A DNA stretch of 64,000 bases from Candidatus Pantoea persica (GCF_013753875.1 NZ_SMDS01000021.1:1-64000); one strand, 5' to 3'; positions 10,186 to 21,853 are shown, numbered from the stretch's first letter. Notes: generated by a model from the letters alone, not told the origin. Program-made: numbers and translations.

Positions 10186-11661
10186 ATGGCTAACTACTTC
10201 AACACACTGAATCTGCGCAACCAGTTAGCGCAGTTAGGCAAATGTCGCTTTATGGCGCGCGATGAATTCGCCGACGGCGCCAGCTTCCTGAAAGGGAAAA
10301 AAGTGGTCATCGTGGGCTGCGGCGCGCAGGGCCTGAATCAGGGCCTGAACATGCGTGATTCCGGTCTGGACGTCTTCTACGCGCTGCGCGCCGAAGCGAT
10401 CGCCGAGAAGCGCGCCTCCTGGCGCAAGGCGACCGAGAACGGCTTTAAGGTCGGCACCTATGAAGAGCTGATCCCGCAGGCGGATCTGGTGGTCAACCTG
10501 ACGCCGGACAAACAGCACTCTGCCGTGGTGCAGGCGGTGCAGCCGCTGATGAAAGACGGCGCGGCGCTGGGCTACTCGCACGGTTTCAACATTGTGGAAG
10601 TGGGCGAAACCGTCCGTAAAGACATCACCGTGGTGATGGTGGCGCCGAAATGCCCGGGCACCGAAGTGCGCGAAGAGTACAAACGCGGTTTCGGCGTACC
10701 GACACTGATCGCCGTACATCCGGAAAACGATCCGAAAGGCGAAGGCATGGCGATCGCCAAAGCCTGGGCGGCAGCCACCGGCGGCGACCGCGCAGGCGTG
10801 CTGGAATCCTCTTTCGTTGCAGAAGTGAAATCTGACCTGATGGGCGAGCAGACCATTCTGTGCGGCATGCTGCAGGCGGGCTCGCTGCTCTGCTTCGACA
10901 AGCTGGTGGCGGAAGGTCACGACGCGGCTTACACCGAAAAACTGATCCAGTTCGGCTGGGAAACCATCACCGAATCCCTGAAGTTCGGCGGCATTACGCT
11001 CATGATGGATCGCCTCTCTAACCCGGCGAAACTGCGCGCCTATGCGCTGTCAGAGCAGCTGAAAGAGATCATGGCGCCGCTGTTCCAGAAGCACATGGAC
11101 GACATCATCTCCGGCGAATTCTCCTCCGGCATGATGGCAGACTGGGCCAACGACGACAAAAAACTGCTGACCTGGCGTGAAGAGACCGGCAAAACAGCGT
11201 TTGAAACCGCGCCGCAGTTCGAGGGCAAAATCGAAGAGCACGAGTACTATGATAAAGGTGTGCTGATGGTAGCGATGGTGAAAGCAGGCGTTGAGCTGGC
11301 GTTCGAAACCATGGTTTCCGCGGGCATTATCGAAGAGTCCGCCTACTACGAATCGCTGCACGAGCTGCCGCTGATTGCCAACACCATCGCGCGTAAGCGT
11401 CTGTATGAGATGAACGTGGTGATCTCCGATACCGCCGAGTACGGCAACTACCTCTTCTCCTTTGCCGCAGTTCCGCTGCTGCAGGAGTTTATGACCACAC
11501 TGCAGCCGGGCGACCTGGGCAGCGCGGTCGAAGGCGCGCAGGTGGACAACGCGCAACTGCGCGACGTCAACGAAGCGATTCGCCAGCATCCGATCGAAGC
11601 GGTCGGCCGTAAGCTGCGCGGCTACATGACCGACATGAAGCGTATCGCCGTTGCTGGCTAA
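10186..11661 (+). CDS. ilvC: ketol-acid reductoisomerase IlvC
   Basis: NADPH-dependent class II reductoisomerase that isomerises and reduces acetohydroxy acids. The 491 residues match E. coli IlvC throughout: nucleotide-binding [17 protein letters not shown], and the knotted helical domains near [20 protein letters not shown]. An upstream in-frame start at 10171 would add five residues, but [11 protein letters not shown] at 10186 is the family start and has ggag eight bases before it. Single gene, own terminator, controlled by IlvY. Confidence 0.97.
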   Translation: MANYFNTLNLRNQLAQLGKCRFMARDEFADGASFLKGKKVVIVGCGAQGLNQGLNMRDSGLDVFYALRAEAIAEKRASWRKATENGFKVGTYEELIPQADLVVNLTPDKQHSAVVQAVQPLMKDGAALGYSHGFNIVEVGETVRKDITVVMVAPKCPGTEVREEYKRGFGVPTLIAVHPENDPKGEGMAIAKAWAAATGGDRAGVLESSFVAEVKSDLMGEQTILCGMLQAGSLLCFDKLVAEGHDAAYTEKLIQFGWETITESLKFGGITLMMDRLSNPAKLRAYALSEQLKEIMAPLFQKHMDDIISGEFSSGMMADWANDDKKLLTWREETGKTAFETAPQFEGKIEEHEYYDKGVLMVAMVKAGVELAFETMVSAGIIEESAYYESLHELPLIANTIARKRLYEMNVVISDTAEYGNYLFSFAAVPLLQEFMTTLQPGDLGSAVEGAQVDNAQLRDVNEAIRQHPIEAVGRKLRGYMTDMKRIAVAG

Positions 11662-11686
11662 ACGCCTGCGCCACTTTTCAGCATAA

Positions 11687-11714
11687 ACAAACCCCGGCTT
11701 GCCGGGGTTTTTTG
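11687..11714 (+). terminator. ilvC terminator
   Basis: GC-rich hairpin aaaccccgg-cttg-ccggggtttt followed by further T residues, 26 bases after the ilvC stop. Confidence 0.9.
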
Positions 11715-11720
11715 TCGCCG

Positions 11721-12713
11721 TCAGCCGTTAACGCCCTTCATACCCTCTTCGCTATAGCGCTCGCCGCCCTGCACCTGGTGATGAACCTGATTCAGCAGCG
11801 CGATATCGTCTCTTCCAGCGAGATATTCGCCGCCTGCGCATTCTCCGTCAGATAGTGAACGCGTTTGGTGTCGGGGATTGGCACCAGCTTTTCATACTGC
11901 GCCAGCAGCCAGGCCAGCGCGATCTGACCTGATGTACAGCGGAACTTCTCCGTCAGCGGGCGTACCGCTTCCAGCAGCGCGGCATAGTGGTCGAGGCTGC
12001 CCTGCAGAAAGCACGGATTTTTTTTGCGAAAATCATCCACGGCAAAGTCGCTGTTATGACGGTATTTTCCGGTCAGGAAGCTGCGTCCCAAAGGGGGATA
12101 GGCGACAAGCCCAATGCCAAGCTGCTTTAGCGTCGGCAAAATTTCCGCTTCGACGTCGCGCGTCCACAGCGAATACTCCGTCTGCAACGCGGCGACGGGA
12201 TGCACCGCGTGCGCCCGACGCAGGGTGGTAGCGGAGGCTTCGCACAGCCCGACGTGGTTGATCTTGCCCTCTTGCACCAGGCGGCTGAGGCACACCATGC
12301 ACTCTTCGATCGGCGTCGCCTGACTGATGCGGTGCAGGTAAAAGAGATCGATGCGCTCCACGACAAGGCGCTTCAGCGAGTCGTGGCAGCAGCAGGTGAT
12401 ATAGTCAGCTCGTTGTTGATGGAGCGGGCGTAGGAGGCATCGGGCGCGCGATAAATGCCGCACTTGGTGGCGATGGTCAGTCGGTCGCGCGTGGCGTTAT
12501 CCAGCCCGGCCAGAAAGCGGCCGATCAGTGCTTCATTGTGACCGCGGCCATACTGGTTCGCCGTGTCGATAAAGGTCACATCCAGCTCGATCAGCTTCTG
12601 CAGCAGCAGCAGCGACTGACGTCATCCGCTTCGCCGTAAAATTCGCTCAGCCCCATCGCGCCGTAGCCAATGGCGCTGACCGGCAGTTCGGAGGTTAAAT
12701 AACGGTGTCTCAT
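11721..12713 (-). pseudogene. aldo/keto reductase, frameshifted
   Basis: Remnant of an NADPH-dependent aldo/keto reductase of the YakC/Tas-like type. Recognisable blocks are [20 protein letters not shown] at the start, DTANQYGRGHNEALIGRFLA, the FYLHR segment, and a C-terminus ending EEGMKGVNG. Three one-base shifts break it: near 12610, near 12400 (after NNEL) and near 11815 (after ISLEE). Each can be repaired by adding a single base, so these look like single-base losses. Convergent with ilvC. The substrate is unknown. Confidence 0.85.
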
Positions 12714-12800
12714 TGCGCTCTTCTGTGTTCAGGTCAGATCCCGATTGTTCCAATAGGACGATACGTGAGGAATTGCCGTTTTTGTGATGCTGAAAAGGTA

Positions 12801-13679
12801 TCAGGAAGCGGGCGGCGGGGCGTCGTCAGCGGCGCTGTCGCACAGCAGGCGTTGCGCCTGCGCACCGCCGGGCGCACGTCGTCGCACCGGGTAGCGACGC
12901 ATCAGCGCCACGCCCTGGCCCCGGGCGATATGAGTCAGCATCGCCAGCGAATCCTCTGGTTCTTTGACCCGCTTCAGCGGCGTCGCCATCGCGGTAAACG
13001 CCTGCTCGCACTTATCCTAAAACGCCGGATTGGCGCTGCGCGGAAACCAGAGAAGCGGCAAGTCGTTGACCTGCTCAAGCGAAACTTGGGCGTGCTGGCT
13101 GGCGGGATGCGCGGCAGGCATGGCGAGCAGCAGCGGCTCGCGGCAGAGCCAGCGATAGTGAACGTTCTCTTCGCGGCCCGCCCCCCCCCGTCAGCGCCAT
13201 ATCCAGGCGATTTTGCGTCAGGCGCTGCAACAGCTGGACGGAGTTAAATCGGGCGAATCGATCTCATCACGGGCGCCCAGCTGAGCAAGCCGCGCGCCAA
13301 CCGGCTTAATGCGTTCGAAATTAAGCATGCGCGTTAGGCCAATGCGCAGACGCGGCGGATTAAGCAGCGGATCGGCATGCAGGGCGCTGAGATCGCGCAG
13401 AATGCTCTCCGCCTTGCGCGCCAGCGCGCGACCCCGCCTCCGTCAGGCATACCTCGTGCGTGGTGCGGCTTACAGCTGCTGGTTCAGCCGCGCTTCCAGA
13501 CTTTTGATCTGGCGCGTCAGCGGCGGCTGCGTCATGTTGAGGCGCTCGATGGCCCGGCGAAAATTCAGCTCCTGCGCGACGGCAAGAAAACACTGGAGTT
13601 GCTTAACGCTGGGAAGGTGGCGGTCGAACAGAGAGGCTGCAGTCGCCATCGCGCTTTTCCTGAGAGTGAAAAAACGCAC
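12801..13679 (-). pseudogene. LysR-family regulator, frameshifted
   Basis: The N-terminal helix-turn-helix (QCFLAVAQELNFRRAIERLN, TQPPLTRQIKSLEARL) is in frame, then frameshifts and stops follow. Effector-domain fragments such as ENVHYRWLCREPLLLAMPAA and a C-terminal block starting MATPLKRVKEPEDSL are in other frames. A C9 tract at 13191-13199 sits in the effector part. An in-frame TAG follows SANPAF. It lies upstream of the equally broken transporter yhjE. Confidence 0.8.
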
Positions 13680-13724
13680 TATAGCGCGGCATAAAAAACT
13701 CGCCCTCAGCCGGGTCGTGCGTGG

Positions 13725-15036
13725 TTACACCGCTTCATCGAGCGTCTGATGGCGCGTCTCTTTGCAGGCGATCGGCGTCAGCACCGCCATCGCTGCCAGA
13801 TAGTAGCCTACCGCCTGCAGGCCGTAGTTGGCGTTCAGCCAGGTGGCGATATAGGGCGCCACCGACGCGCCAAGAATCGACGACAGGTTATAGGAGAATT
13901 AGGCGCCGGTATAACGCACTTCCGTCGGGAACAGCTCCGGCAGCAGCACGCCCATCGGACCGAAGGTCAGCCCCATCACGCTCAGGCCGAGCAGCAGGAA
14001 GGCCATCACCAGCGCCTGCGAGCCGGAATTAAGCATCGACGGGAGCAGGAAGGCGATAATCATCAGCGTAATCACGATCATGGTTTTACGACGGCCAAAG
14101 CGATCCGCCAGCAGACCGGCGATCGGCACCATCACGCCAAAGCCGATGACCGCCACCATCAGCATCCATAGGAAGCTGTTGCGCGAGAAGCCGAGGCCGA
14201 CCGGCGCGGGTGCAGTGCCGTAGCTCATGGAGTAGACCGTCATAATGTAGAACAGCGTATAGGTCGCCAGCATGATAAAGGTGCCGAGAATGGTCGCGGT
14301 CAGATGCTTGCTTAGCAGCACAGTGATCGGCACCTGTACCTGCTTCTTCCCTTTCTGCACCTTGGCGAACACCGGGCTTTCATACAGCGAAACGTGCACA
14401 TACAGGCCGATGAGCACCAGCACCGCCGAGAGGATAAAGGGCACGCGCCAGCCCCTCAGCATAAACTGCTCGTCGGTCAGCAGCCAGGAGAGCAGCAGGA
14501 AGGTGCCGTTGGCGAATGAAGAAGCCGATAGGCGCGCCGAGCTGCGGAAAGGAGCCACAAAGCGCGCGCTTTTTCGCCGGCGTGTTTTCCGTCGCCAGCA
14601 GCGCCGCGCCGCCCCATTTGCCGCCGAGGCCAAGCCCCTGGCCGAAGCGCGCCAGCGCCAGCCAGCGGTGCCGCCACGCCGATCGACTGGTAGCCGGGCA
14701 GCAGCCTGATCGCCACCGTCGAGATGCCCATGGTCAGCAGCGACGCCACCAGCGTCGCTTTACGTCCGACGCGGTCGCCGAAGTGGCCGAGCACGGCGGA
14801 ACCGATCGGGCGTGCTACGATGGCGAAGGTCGCCAGCGACTGCAGCGTCGCCACGGTGTTATCGCCCTGCGGAAAAAAATATGCGGGAAAACAATGACGG
14901 CCGCGGTGGCGTAAATATAGAAGTCGAAGAATTCAATCGCCGTACCGACCAGCGAGGCCACCACGACTTTGCCGCGCGAGTTCATTGGCGTATCGTCTTG
15001 TGACTTTTTCAGAGGTTCTGTGATGGAGGCTTGCAT
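13725..15036 (-). pseudogene. yhjE: metabolite transporter YhjE (MFS), frameshifted
   Basis: Inner-membrane MFS carrier of the metabolite:H+ symporter type. It aligns with E. coli YhjE from INSR-like NSRGKVVVASLVGTAIEFFD to KETRHQTL near the end. Lesions: one T lost from a T tract after PHIF (near 14870), a two-codon loss in FAIVARPIG, a frameshift in the APL(LLALA) segment near 14670, another before ANGTFLLLS near 14515, and an in-frame TAA at YTGA*FSYNL near 13900. The yhjC-yhjD-yhjE order is that of E. coli. Confidence 0.9.
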
Positions 15037-15310
15037 AACTGTTTCTTAATTGTAAATAGAGACAGGGAATATTACGCACCTGCGATGCGCCATTCAACGG
15101 CGAAAACCCGCGCCAGAACAGGCTTTGTCGGCGAAAAAGTGGATAATGTACGCTGAAAAGGAATATGTGGATTAAGGCAGGGATAAGCCCGCATTTTGCA
15201 GCGGGAATCTCTATAAAAATGGCAAATAAAAGTGACGCTTCAGCTATTCATCCTGCAGATTGCACATTAAATAGCCAAAGGGAAAATTTTTCGCTATCCT
15301 TCGCCCTTTA

Positions 15311-16327
15311 TCACGCGCGGCGATGGGAAGCGCGGCCGCCTTCCGGCAGTTGCGGATCGTCTTTATATTTCGCGGTGGCGATCCAGGCGGCGCAAAACAG
15401 CGTCAGGTGAGCAAAAAAGTAGAAGAACGCCATCAGGCCCAGCACGGAGCCGAAGGCGGCGCCGGAAGGCGAGGAGGCCAACTTCGGCAGCGTCAGCGTC
15501 ATGATAAACTTAATCACCTCGAAGCCGATGGCCGCCAGCAGCGTGCCGCGCAACAGCGCCTTCTTGCGCGGCTTGTGGCGCGGCAGTATCCAGAAAATCC
15601 ACAAAAACAGCATATAGTTGGCCGCGATCGAAATGGCGAGCGCAATGATGGTCATCGCCGGACGCAGCCATTCGATGTCCCCCAGCCCCAGCGCGTTGAC
15701 GATCGCCGTTTGCGCCGCGCCGGCGATAGAGGTCAGCGACAGGGTGATCACCAGCGCCAGCATCAGGCCAATTAGCGACAGCAGGTCGCTCAGATATTTT
15801 TTCCAGAACTTCTCCTGATCGTCCGACTTTCGCTCCCAAACGTCGCGCGATTGCGCGCGCACCGCTTCACGCAGGTTGCCCATCCAGTTGATGCCGGAGT
15901 AGAGCGCCAGTAGCAGACCGGTGATGCCGACGGTGGCGCGCTGCTGAATGGCGGTATTCACGGTATTTTTCAATGTGGTGGCGAGCGTGGGATCGCTAAT
16001 GCTGTTGACGATCTTGATGATCAGCTCCGACAGCAGATCCTGGTTCGACGCCAGCACAAAGCCGACGGCGGCGAACGACACCATCAAAATCGGGATCAGC
16101 GACAAAAATGAGAAATAGGTAATGGCCGCGCCGAACTGGCTGCCGAGGCGATCGTTAAAGCGCTCCAGCGCGCAAATAAAATGCGCCACCGCTGGAATCG
16201 CCTGAAACCAGGCGGCAAAGCGCGATACGCGATGGATAGAGCCGTCGACGGTTTTGTTGCCGGTGTGAATGTCAATCAGCGGCTTGGGCGCGTCGGCGTG
16301 AATCGAAGTTTCCTGTTTGTCCGTCAT
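15311..16327 (-). CDS. yhjD: inner-membrane protein YhjD (YihY/UPF0761 family)
   Basis: Intact 338-residue membrane protein, the length of E. coli YhjD. The N-terminal ~65 residues are hydrophilic; several membrane segments follow, beginning FGAAITYFSFLSLIPILMVS, with the family block YSGINWMGNLREAVRAQSRD and a C-terminal GSVLGLMAFFYFFAHLTLF. The precise biochemical role of the family is not established, although YhjD has been linked to lipopolysaccharide biogenesis in suppressor studies. It is flanked by broken yhjE and yhjC, so its retention stands out. Confidence 0.92.
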   Translation of the reverse strand: MTDKQETSIHADAPKPLIDIHTGNKTVDGSIHRVSRFAAWFQAIPAVAHFICALERFNDRLGSQFGAAITYFSFLSLIPILMVSFAAVGFVLASNQDLLSELIIKIVNSISDPTLATTLKNTVNTAIQQRATVGITGLLLALYSGINWMGNLREAVRAQSRDVWERKSDDQEKFWKKYLSDLLSLIGLMLALVITLSLTSIAGAAQTAIVNALGLGDIEWLRPAMTIIALAISIAANYMLFLWIFWILPRHKPRKKALLRGTLLAAIGFEVIKFIMTLTLPKLASSPSGAAFGSVLGLMAFFYFFAHLTLFCAAWIATAKYKDDPQLPEGGRASHRRA

Positions 16328-16392
16328 AGACCGTGATCATCCTGCTTTTAACATGAAAAAGCAATTATAGCCATTCAGGTGACATACTCCTG

Positions 16393-17275
16393 CTACACCT
16401 GACTCAGCCACTCCATAAACACCCGCACGCGGCGCGCTACGTCGCGCCGGTGGGGATTGAGCAGAGAAATCGGCATCGGCTTGGCGGGAAAGTGATGCAG
16501 TACCTTCACCAGCTGGCCCGACTCCAGCAGCAGCTGGATGCCTATCGCCGGCACCTGGATAATGCCCAGTCCGGCCAGACAGGCGGCGCGATAGGTTCCG
16601 GTGCTATTGACCGTCACCACGCCGCCGGTCTGCACGTAGTGGCACTGCTTGCCGTCGAAATATTCAAAGCCGAGCGACGGCTGGCCGAGCGCTGCGAGTA
16701 GTGCACCACGGCGTGCGAGGAGAGATCTTCCAGCCGCGTCGGCATGCCGAAGCGAGAAAGGTAGCTAGGGCTGGCGCAGTTGATCAAGGTATAGGTGCCG
16801 ATTTTGCGCGCAATCAGGCCGGAGTCTTTCAGCTCGTCCACGCGGATCACACAGTCACAAAGCCTTCGCGGATCACATCCACCATGCGGTCGCTGCTGCT
16901 CAGCTCGATCTCTACGCCGGGACAGTGCTGAAAAAACTCCGGCAGGCGCGGCAGGATAAAATTGGTCGCCATCGCGACGGACATATCGACGCGCAGCTTG
17001 CCGCTGAGGGTGGCGGGATTGTGCTGAAACAGGCCTTCCATATCGTCGATCATCGATAGCAGATCGAGACAGCGATCGTAGTAGACCAGCCCATCCTGGG
17101 TAAGCTGAACGCGGCGCGTGGTGCGATGCAGCAGCCGTGTGCCCATCTGATTCTCCAGCGCCTGTAGCTGACGCGACACGCTGCCTTTCGGCAGGCATAC
17201 ACTCTCTGCCGCGCGGATGAAACTGTCCATTTTCGCCACCCGCACAAAAAACTACATTGCGTGAATTTTGTCCAT
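16393..17275 (-). pseudogene. yhjC: LysR-family regulator YhjC, nonsense plus frameshifts
   Basis: Upstream of yhjD as in E. coli. The original start (MDKIHAM at 17275) is followed at codon 8 by TAG, probably from a CAG Gln codon. The reading frame then continues through LPKGSVSRQLQALENQMGTR until a one-base loss near 16855 (EGFVTV, should continue to DCVIRVDEL), and a second shift occurs near 16690 after SQRSASR. The final segment, TGGVVTVNSTGTYRAACLAG to MEWLSQV, is open. No functional protein is expected. Confidence 0.9.
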
Positions 17276-17390
17276 GTTGTGCACCGATTGTTGTTGTAAA
17301 TGAAACAGGGCTGCGTATTCCACTGCGTTTATAGATCAGTTTTTAAAGCATATCCTGCAAAGGTGTTCAATTTTGCAACAAGTAAGAAAC

Positions 17391-18149
17391 ATGAGTAATA
17401 AAATTGCAGTGATCACAGGCGCAAACCGCGGTTTAGGCAAGAATGCTGCGTTAAAACTGGCGCAGAAGGGCACGCATATCCTCTTTACCTACTGCAGTCA
17501 CGAAGAAGAGACGCAGGCGGTGGTGAAGGAAATTGAGGCGCTGGGCCGCCGCGCGGTGGCGCTGCGTCTGGATGTCGGCGACAGTCGCCAGTTCGACGGC
17601 TTTGTCGCGCAGGTCAAAGTGGCGCTGGAAAAAGGGTGGCAGCGCGACCGCTTTGATTATTTAGTGAACAACGCCGGTCACGGCCACTATAAGCCGTTCA
17701 GCGAGACCACCGAAGAGGAGTTCGACGCGCTGGTTGCTGTCCCTTTTAAAGGGCCCTACTTTCTGACCCAGAAGCTGCTGCCGCTGATCAACGACGGCGG
17801 GCGCATCCTGAATATCTCCAGCGGGCTGACGCGCATGACCTATCCCGGCTCCAGCACCTACGCCTCGATGAAGGGTGCGATGGAGTTGCTGACGCGCTAC
17901 CAGGCGAAAGAGCTGGGAGAGCGCCGCATTCGCGTTAATATCCTGGCGCCGAGCGCCATCGAGACCGACTTCGGAGGCGGTCGCGTGCGCGATAACAAGG
18001 AGATCAACGACACCATTGCGGCGATTACCGCGCTGGGACGCGTTGGCCAGCCGGACGATATCGGCGACGCCATCAGCGCTATTCTGAGCGATGAAACCGG
18101 CGGGATCAACGCCCAGCGCATCGAGGCGTCAGGCGGCCAGGCGCTGTAA
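17391..18149 (+). CDS. short-chain dehydrogenase/reductase
   Basis: Intact 252-residue classical SDR. It has the cofactor motif TGANRGLGKNAA, the structural NNAGH motif near residue 95, catalytic Ser in ISSG, and YASMK as the Tyr-Lys pair near residue 160. The ATG at 17391 is preferred over an in-frame TTG at 17373 because it places the Rossmann motif at the usual distance from the N-terminus. It is divergent from the yhjC pseudogene, which might once have controlled it. The substrate cannot be told from sequence. Confidence 0.88.
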   Translation: MSNKIAVITGANRGLGKNAALKLAQKGTHILFTYCSHEEETQAVVKEIEALGRRAVALRLDVGDSRQFDGFVAQVKVALEKGWQRDRFDYLVNNAGHGHYKPFSETTEEEFDALVAVPFKGPYFLTQKLLPLINDGGRILNISSGLTRMTYPGSSTYASMKGAMELLTRYQAKELGERRIRVNILAPSAIETDFGGGRVRDNKEINDTIAAITALGRVGQPDDIGDAISAILSDETGGINAQRIEASGGQAL

Positions 18150-18177
18150 AAAGCCAGCAGGTGAGTGCTTGCTTTGC

Positions 18178-19026
18178 CTACAGCGCAATAGTGCCGTCAA
18201 TGACCGTCACGGTTTTGCCGCCAATCCAGATGGTGTCGCCCTCATAGCGCACCTCGATCCGTCCCTGCCGCTGAATTACCGTGCCCTGACGGGCGCGGTA
18301 ATTGCGGTGCTGACCCTGGGCGGCAAAGTAGCGCGCCAGACAGGCGTTGGCGCTGCCGGTGATGGGATCTTCCGTCAGGCTGCCGTGCTCCACCAGCAGG
18401 CCGCGCACCTCATACTGCTCGCCTGCGCCGTCGGGCAGCGGACCGAACGGCATTACGCCGGTGACGCCCGCATGGGCCAGCAGGCGCTGCAAATCGCTGA
18501 CCACCGGCTTGATTGCCAGCACGGCGTCGCCGCTGATCATCGGCACTAGTAAAAAGCGGATGCCCATGTCCACTACTACCGGCGTCTGCGTAGTGTCAAA
18601 GGCGCCGCTGCTCAGCGCATTGCTCATCAGCGCATCGGTAAAAGGCGTGATGGTCGCCTGCGGCGCGGCAAATGCCAGCGAGCCTTCCGCGCCGATGCGT
18701 ACCGTTATGTTGCCGACGCTACACTCCTGCACGATGCTGCCGGGGTTTTTCAGCGGCCAACCCGCCTCCAGCAACGCGTGCGCCGTGTCCAGCGTGGGAT
18801 GTCCGGCAAACGGCAGCTCGCCCTCTACGGTAAAAATGCGCACTCGTTAGTCGGCCTCGGGATGCTGCTGCGGCAGCACAAAGGTGGTTTCCGATAGATT
18901 GGTCCAGCGGGCGATGGCCAGCAGCTGCTCATCGCTCAGCCCCTGCGCATCCATAATGACCGCCAGCGGATTGCCGTTAAAGGCTGACGAGGTAAACACA
19001 TCGACCTGCTTAAACACGACTTTCAT
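18178..19026 (-). pseudogene. PhzF-like epimerase/isomerase with one nonsense codon
   Basis: PhzF family, relatives of the phenazine isomerase and diaminopimelate epimerase fold. It begins MKVVFKQVDVFTSSAFNGNP behind an aaggag site at 19026 and keeps the FAGHPT and DPITGSAN motifs. The only lesion I see is a TAA at about codon 60 (HPEAD*RVRIFT), where relatives usually have a tyrosine codon. Downstream of it the frame is open to the natural end. An internal restart is possible but would lack the N-terminal lobe. Confidence 0.85.
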
Positions 19027-19122
19027 GTATGCTCCTTTCATCAGAGAAACTCCGCCTGCGGCATTTGCGTTTATTCCGCGATAGGGTTATCAATATGTTA
19101 ACAATCCCCGCAGGAGACCGTT

Positions 19123-19738
19123 ATGCTGAAAATTCTTGGGCGCGATTCGTCAATCAACGTGCGCAAAGTGCTCTGGCTGTGTGACGAACTGGATCTCGAA
19201 TTCGAGCTCGAAGAGTGGGGCGTTGCGCCAGACTCCCTGCACAAAGCGGAGTTCCTGGCGCTCAACCCCAATGCGAGGATTCCCGTCCTGATCGACGACG
19301 ATCTTGTGATGTGGGAATTGAACGCCATCCTGCGCTACTTGGCCAACGCCTATGAGGGCGACTGGCTCTACCCGCAAAATCCGTGCGCCCATCGATCAGT
19401 GGATGGACTGGCAGTCCACCGAGATGAATACCTCGTGGCGCTACGTCTATATGTCGCTGGTGCGCAACTCCCCCCGCATCAGGATCCGCGCCTGCTGGCG
19501 GTGGCCTGCAAGGGCTGGTCGCACACCATGGGCATTCTCAACCAGCAGTTGGAGAAAACCGGGCACCTACGTCGCAGGCCGCAACTTTACCCTGGCAGAT
19601 ATCGGCGTCGGGCTGGCGGTGAACCGCTGGTTTGAAACCTCGCTGGATCATCCCACGCTGCCCGCGGTGCGTCACTACTACGAGCGCCTGACGGAAGGTC
19701 ATCCCTACACCGTCTGGGGCCGCAACGGCAAACCCTGA
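19123..19738 (+). pseudogene. glutathione S-transferase family protein, frameshifted
   Basis: The N-terminal thioredoxin-like half is open (SSINVRKVLWLCDELDL, NPNARIPVL, MWELNAILRYLA). One frameshift near 19386 moves the continuation (APIDQWMDWQST) to another frame, a second near 19480 moves it back (RLLAVACKGWSH), and a third near 19563 shifts it again (TYVAGRNFTLADIGVGL to the end). Similar in layout to E. coli GstB, but I would not assign an orthologue. Confidence 0.85.
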
Positions 19739-19764
19739 TCGTGTCCGGGCGGCAGTGCTGCCAG

Positions 19765-21187
19765 CTAGCAGGCGACGGCACCGGCGCGCTTCAGCGCCCA
19801 GCTGTAGCGGTCGTCAAAGGGATAGCAGCAGGAGAGGCGTAGAGCATGGTTATAGCGCTCGCTCAGCGAGTAGAGCGCGCCGGGCGTCACGCAAATCTGC
19901 TCCTGCAGTAGCCGATGGAACATCGCCAGCGTATCGACTTTCTCCGGCAGTTCAACCCAGAATACAAAGCCGCCGCGCGGCAGCGTTGCGCGCGTGCCCT
20001 GCGGAAAATAGCGGGCGATCAAACCGCGCGCCTCGTCCATATTGGCGGAGTAGCGGCGGCGCAGCGTGCGCAAATGGTGATCGTAGCCGCCGCTGGCGAG
20101 AAACTCCGCCAGGGTTTCCGACAGCAGCCGCGATCCGGCCGATACGGAAATCGGGCGCCACCGTTTTGGTGAAGCTGGTGCAGTAAATCACCCAGCCGTC
20201 GCTGTCGAACGACTTCACTGCAGGCGAGAGCTGCCAGTCGAACTGCAGCTCGTCATACAGCCCATCCTCCAGCAGCGGAACCTTGTAAGTATTCACTAGC
20301 TTCGCCAGCCGCTGCTTGTTCTGCCGCGACATGCAGTAGCCCAGCGGATTCTGCGCGCTCGGCATGGCGATCAGCGCCTGAATGCGCTGCTCCTGCAGCA
20401 GCATCTCCAGCGCGTCGAGCGACAGGCCATGCTGCGGATCGGTAGGGGTTTCCAGCGCCTTCAACCCCAGCGACGCCAGCAGTGGAAACAGGAAAAAGTA
20501 GGTCGGCGACTCCTGGCCAACGCAGTCGCCGGGCCAGGTAACGGCGCGCAGTGCCAGCTGTAGCGCCTCCATACAGCCGTGGGTCAGGGTAATCTGCTCG
20601 CTGGTCAGCGAGACGCCGGCGTGCAGCGCGCGGCGCGCAATCTCCTCCCGTAAGCGCTCACTACCTGGCGGCAGCGCATAGCGTCCGATTAGGTAGAGAT
20701 CGCGCCGCAGCAGCGAGGCGGTAATGCGGCTCAGTCGCGCCGAGGGATACAGTTCGCCATCCTGCGGACAGGCGAGCGAAATATTGACGTAGTCGGGATG
20801 GTTCTACGCGGCAAATACCTGCTCGATCAGAGCGAGCTTTTCACTGCTGTGGTCTTTGATGCGCGCGCGTTGCGGCTCGGCAGGCGTGACGGCGTGCAGC
20901 ACGCTGCGCACATAGTAGCCTGACTGCGGCCGTGCTTAGATCAGGCCGCGATCTTCCAGCATCTGCTAGGCATTGAGCACGGTATTGATTCTGATCTGAT
21001 GCGTTTGCGCGACGCGGCGGATGGCGGGCAGCCGCTTGCCGGGCTTTAGCGTGCCCCTATGGATCGCCGCCGCGAGGCTGTCGGCAAGCTGGTGAGTGAT
21101 AGAGAGGCCGATCGCCAGACGAAGTAAGGGACACAAAAGCCTCCGCAGGTCATGGGTACAATTGTCGAAAAGATAAACTGTAACCAT
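19765..21187 (-). pseudogene. MocR-type regulator (GntR helix-turn-helix plus aminotransferase domain)
   Basis: MocR/YdcR-like: a GntR winged helix (LADSLAAAIHRGTLKPGKRL) joined to a PLP aminotransferase-like domain (LTHGCMEALQLALRA, SAQNPLGYCMS, lysine in CTSFTK). Three in-frame stops occur near 20969 (TAG, after NTVLNA), 20938 (TAA) and 20804 (TAG), and there is a frameshift near 20160 with the C-terminal part in another frame. It is divergent from a LysE-family exporter, a common pairing in which the regulator controls the exporter. Confidence 0.85.
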
Positions 21188-21270
21188 GACAATAGTGTTT
21201 TTGTGTCTCTGTTACCAGAACTTCGCAGGCTCTAGCATGAGTAAACACTTTCCTCTGCGAGAACGCCGTG

Positions 21271-21853
21271 ATGCTCGATCCCTCTTTTTTCAGCTACGTC
21301 ACCGTGATGTCGATTACCCCAGGCCCCAATAACCTGCTGCTGGCCACCTCCGGCGTGAACTTCGGCCTACACCGCACGCTGCCGGTGATCGCCGGCGTGC
21401 TGCTCGACTGCCTGCTGCAAACCGCGCTGGCGGTACTGGTGCTGGAGTGGCTGCTGAGCTGGATTAGCGCGGTTAGGGTGCCGTTGACGCTGGCGGGCTG
21501 CGCCTATCTGCCCTGGCTGTCGTGGAAGCTGTGGCGCCCCGTCGCCCCGTCGCGGCGGGAAAAAGCGCAGCCGATGTCGATAGCGGGCGCGGTCGGCTTT
21601 CAGACGCTGAATCCCAAAGCCTGGCTGATGGCGAGCAACGTGGCGCTGCTGTGGAGCGCGCAAAGCGGTTTGCTGCCGGTAATGCTCGGCTTCGCGCTGG
21701 TGAATTTGCCCTGCATCCTGATCTGTGCGGCGCTGGGCGATCGGCTGGGAACGCACCTGCAGACAGCGTGGAAGCGCCAGCTCTTCAACAGCCGTGATGG
21801 CGCTCTCCCTGATCGCCACCACGGTGTGGATGCTGCTGGAGGCGCTGCGCTAG
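21271..21853 (+). pseudogene. LysE/RhtB-family amino acid exporter, frameshifted
   Basis: Membrane exporter of about 190 residues: MLDPSFFSYVTVMSITPGPN with the family SxTPGPNN signature, several hydrophobic segments and NPKAWLMA. A one-base insertion near 21792 (FNS, then the frame moves) displaces the last segment [18 protein letters not shown]. The native TAG (21851-21853) overlaps the stop of the convergent phosphoketolase gene on the other strand. A GTG at 21268 could be the start one codon earlier. Confidence 0.85.
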
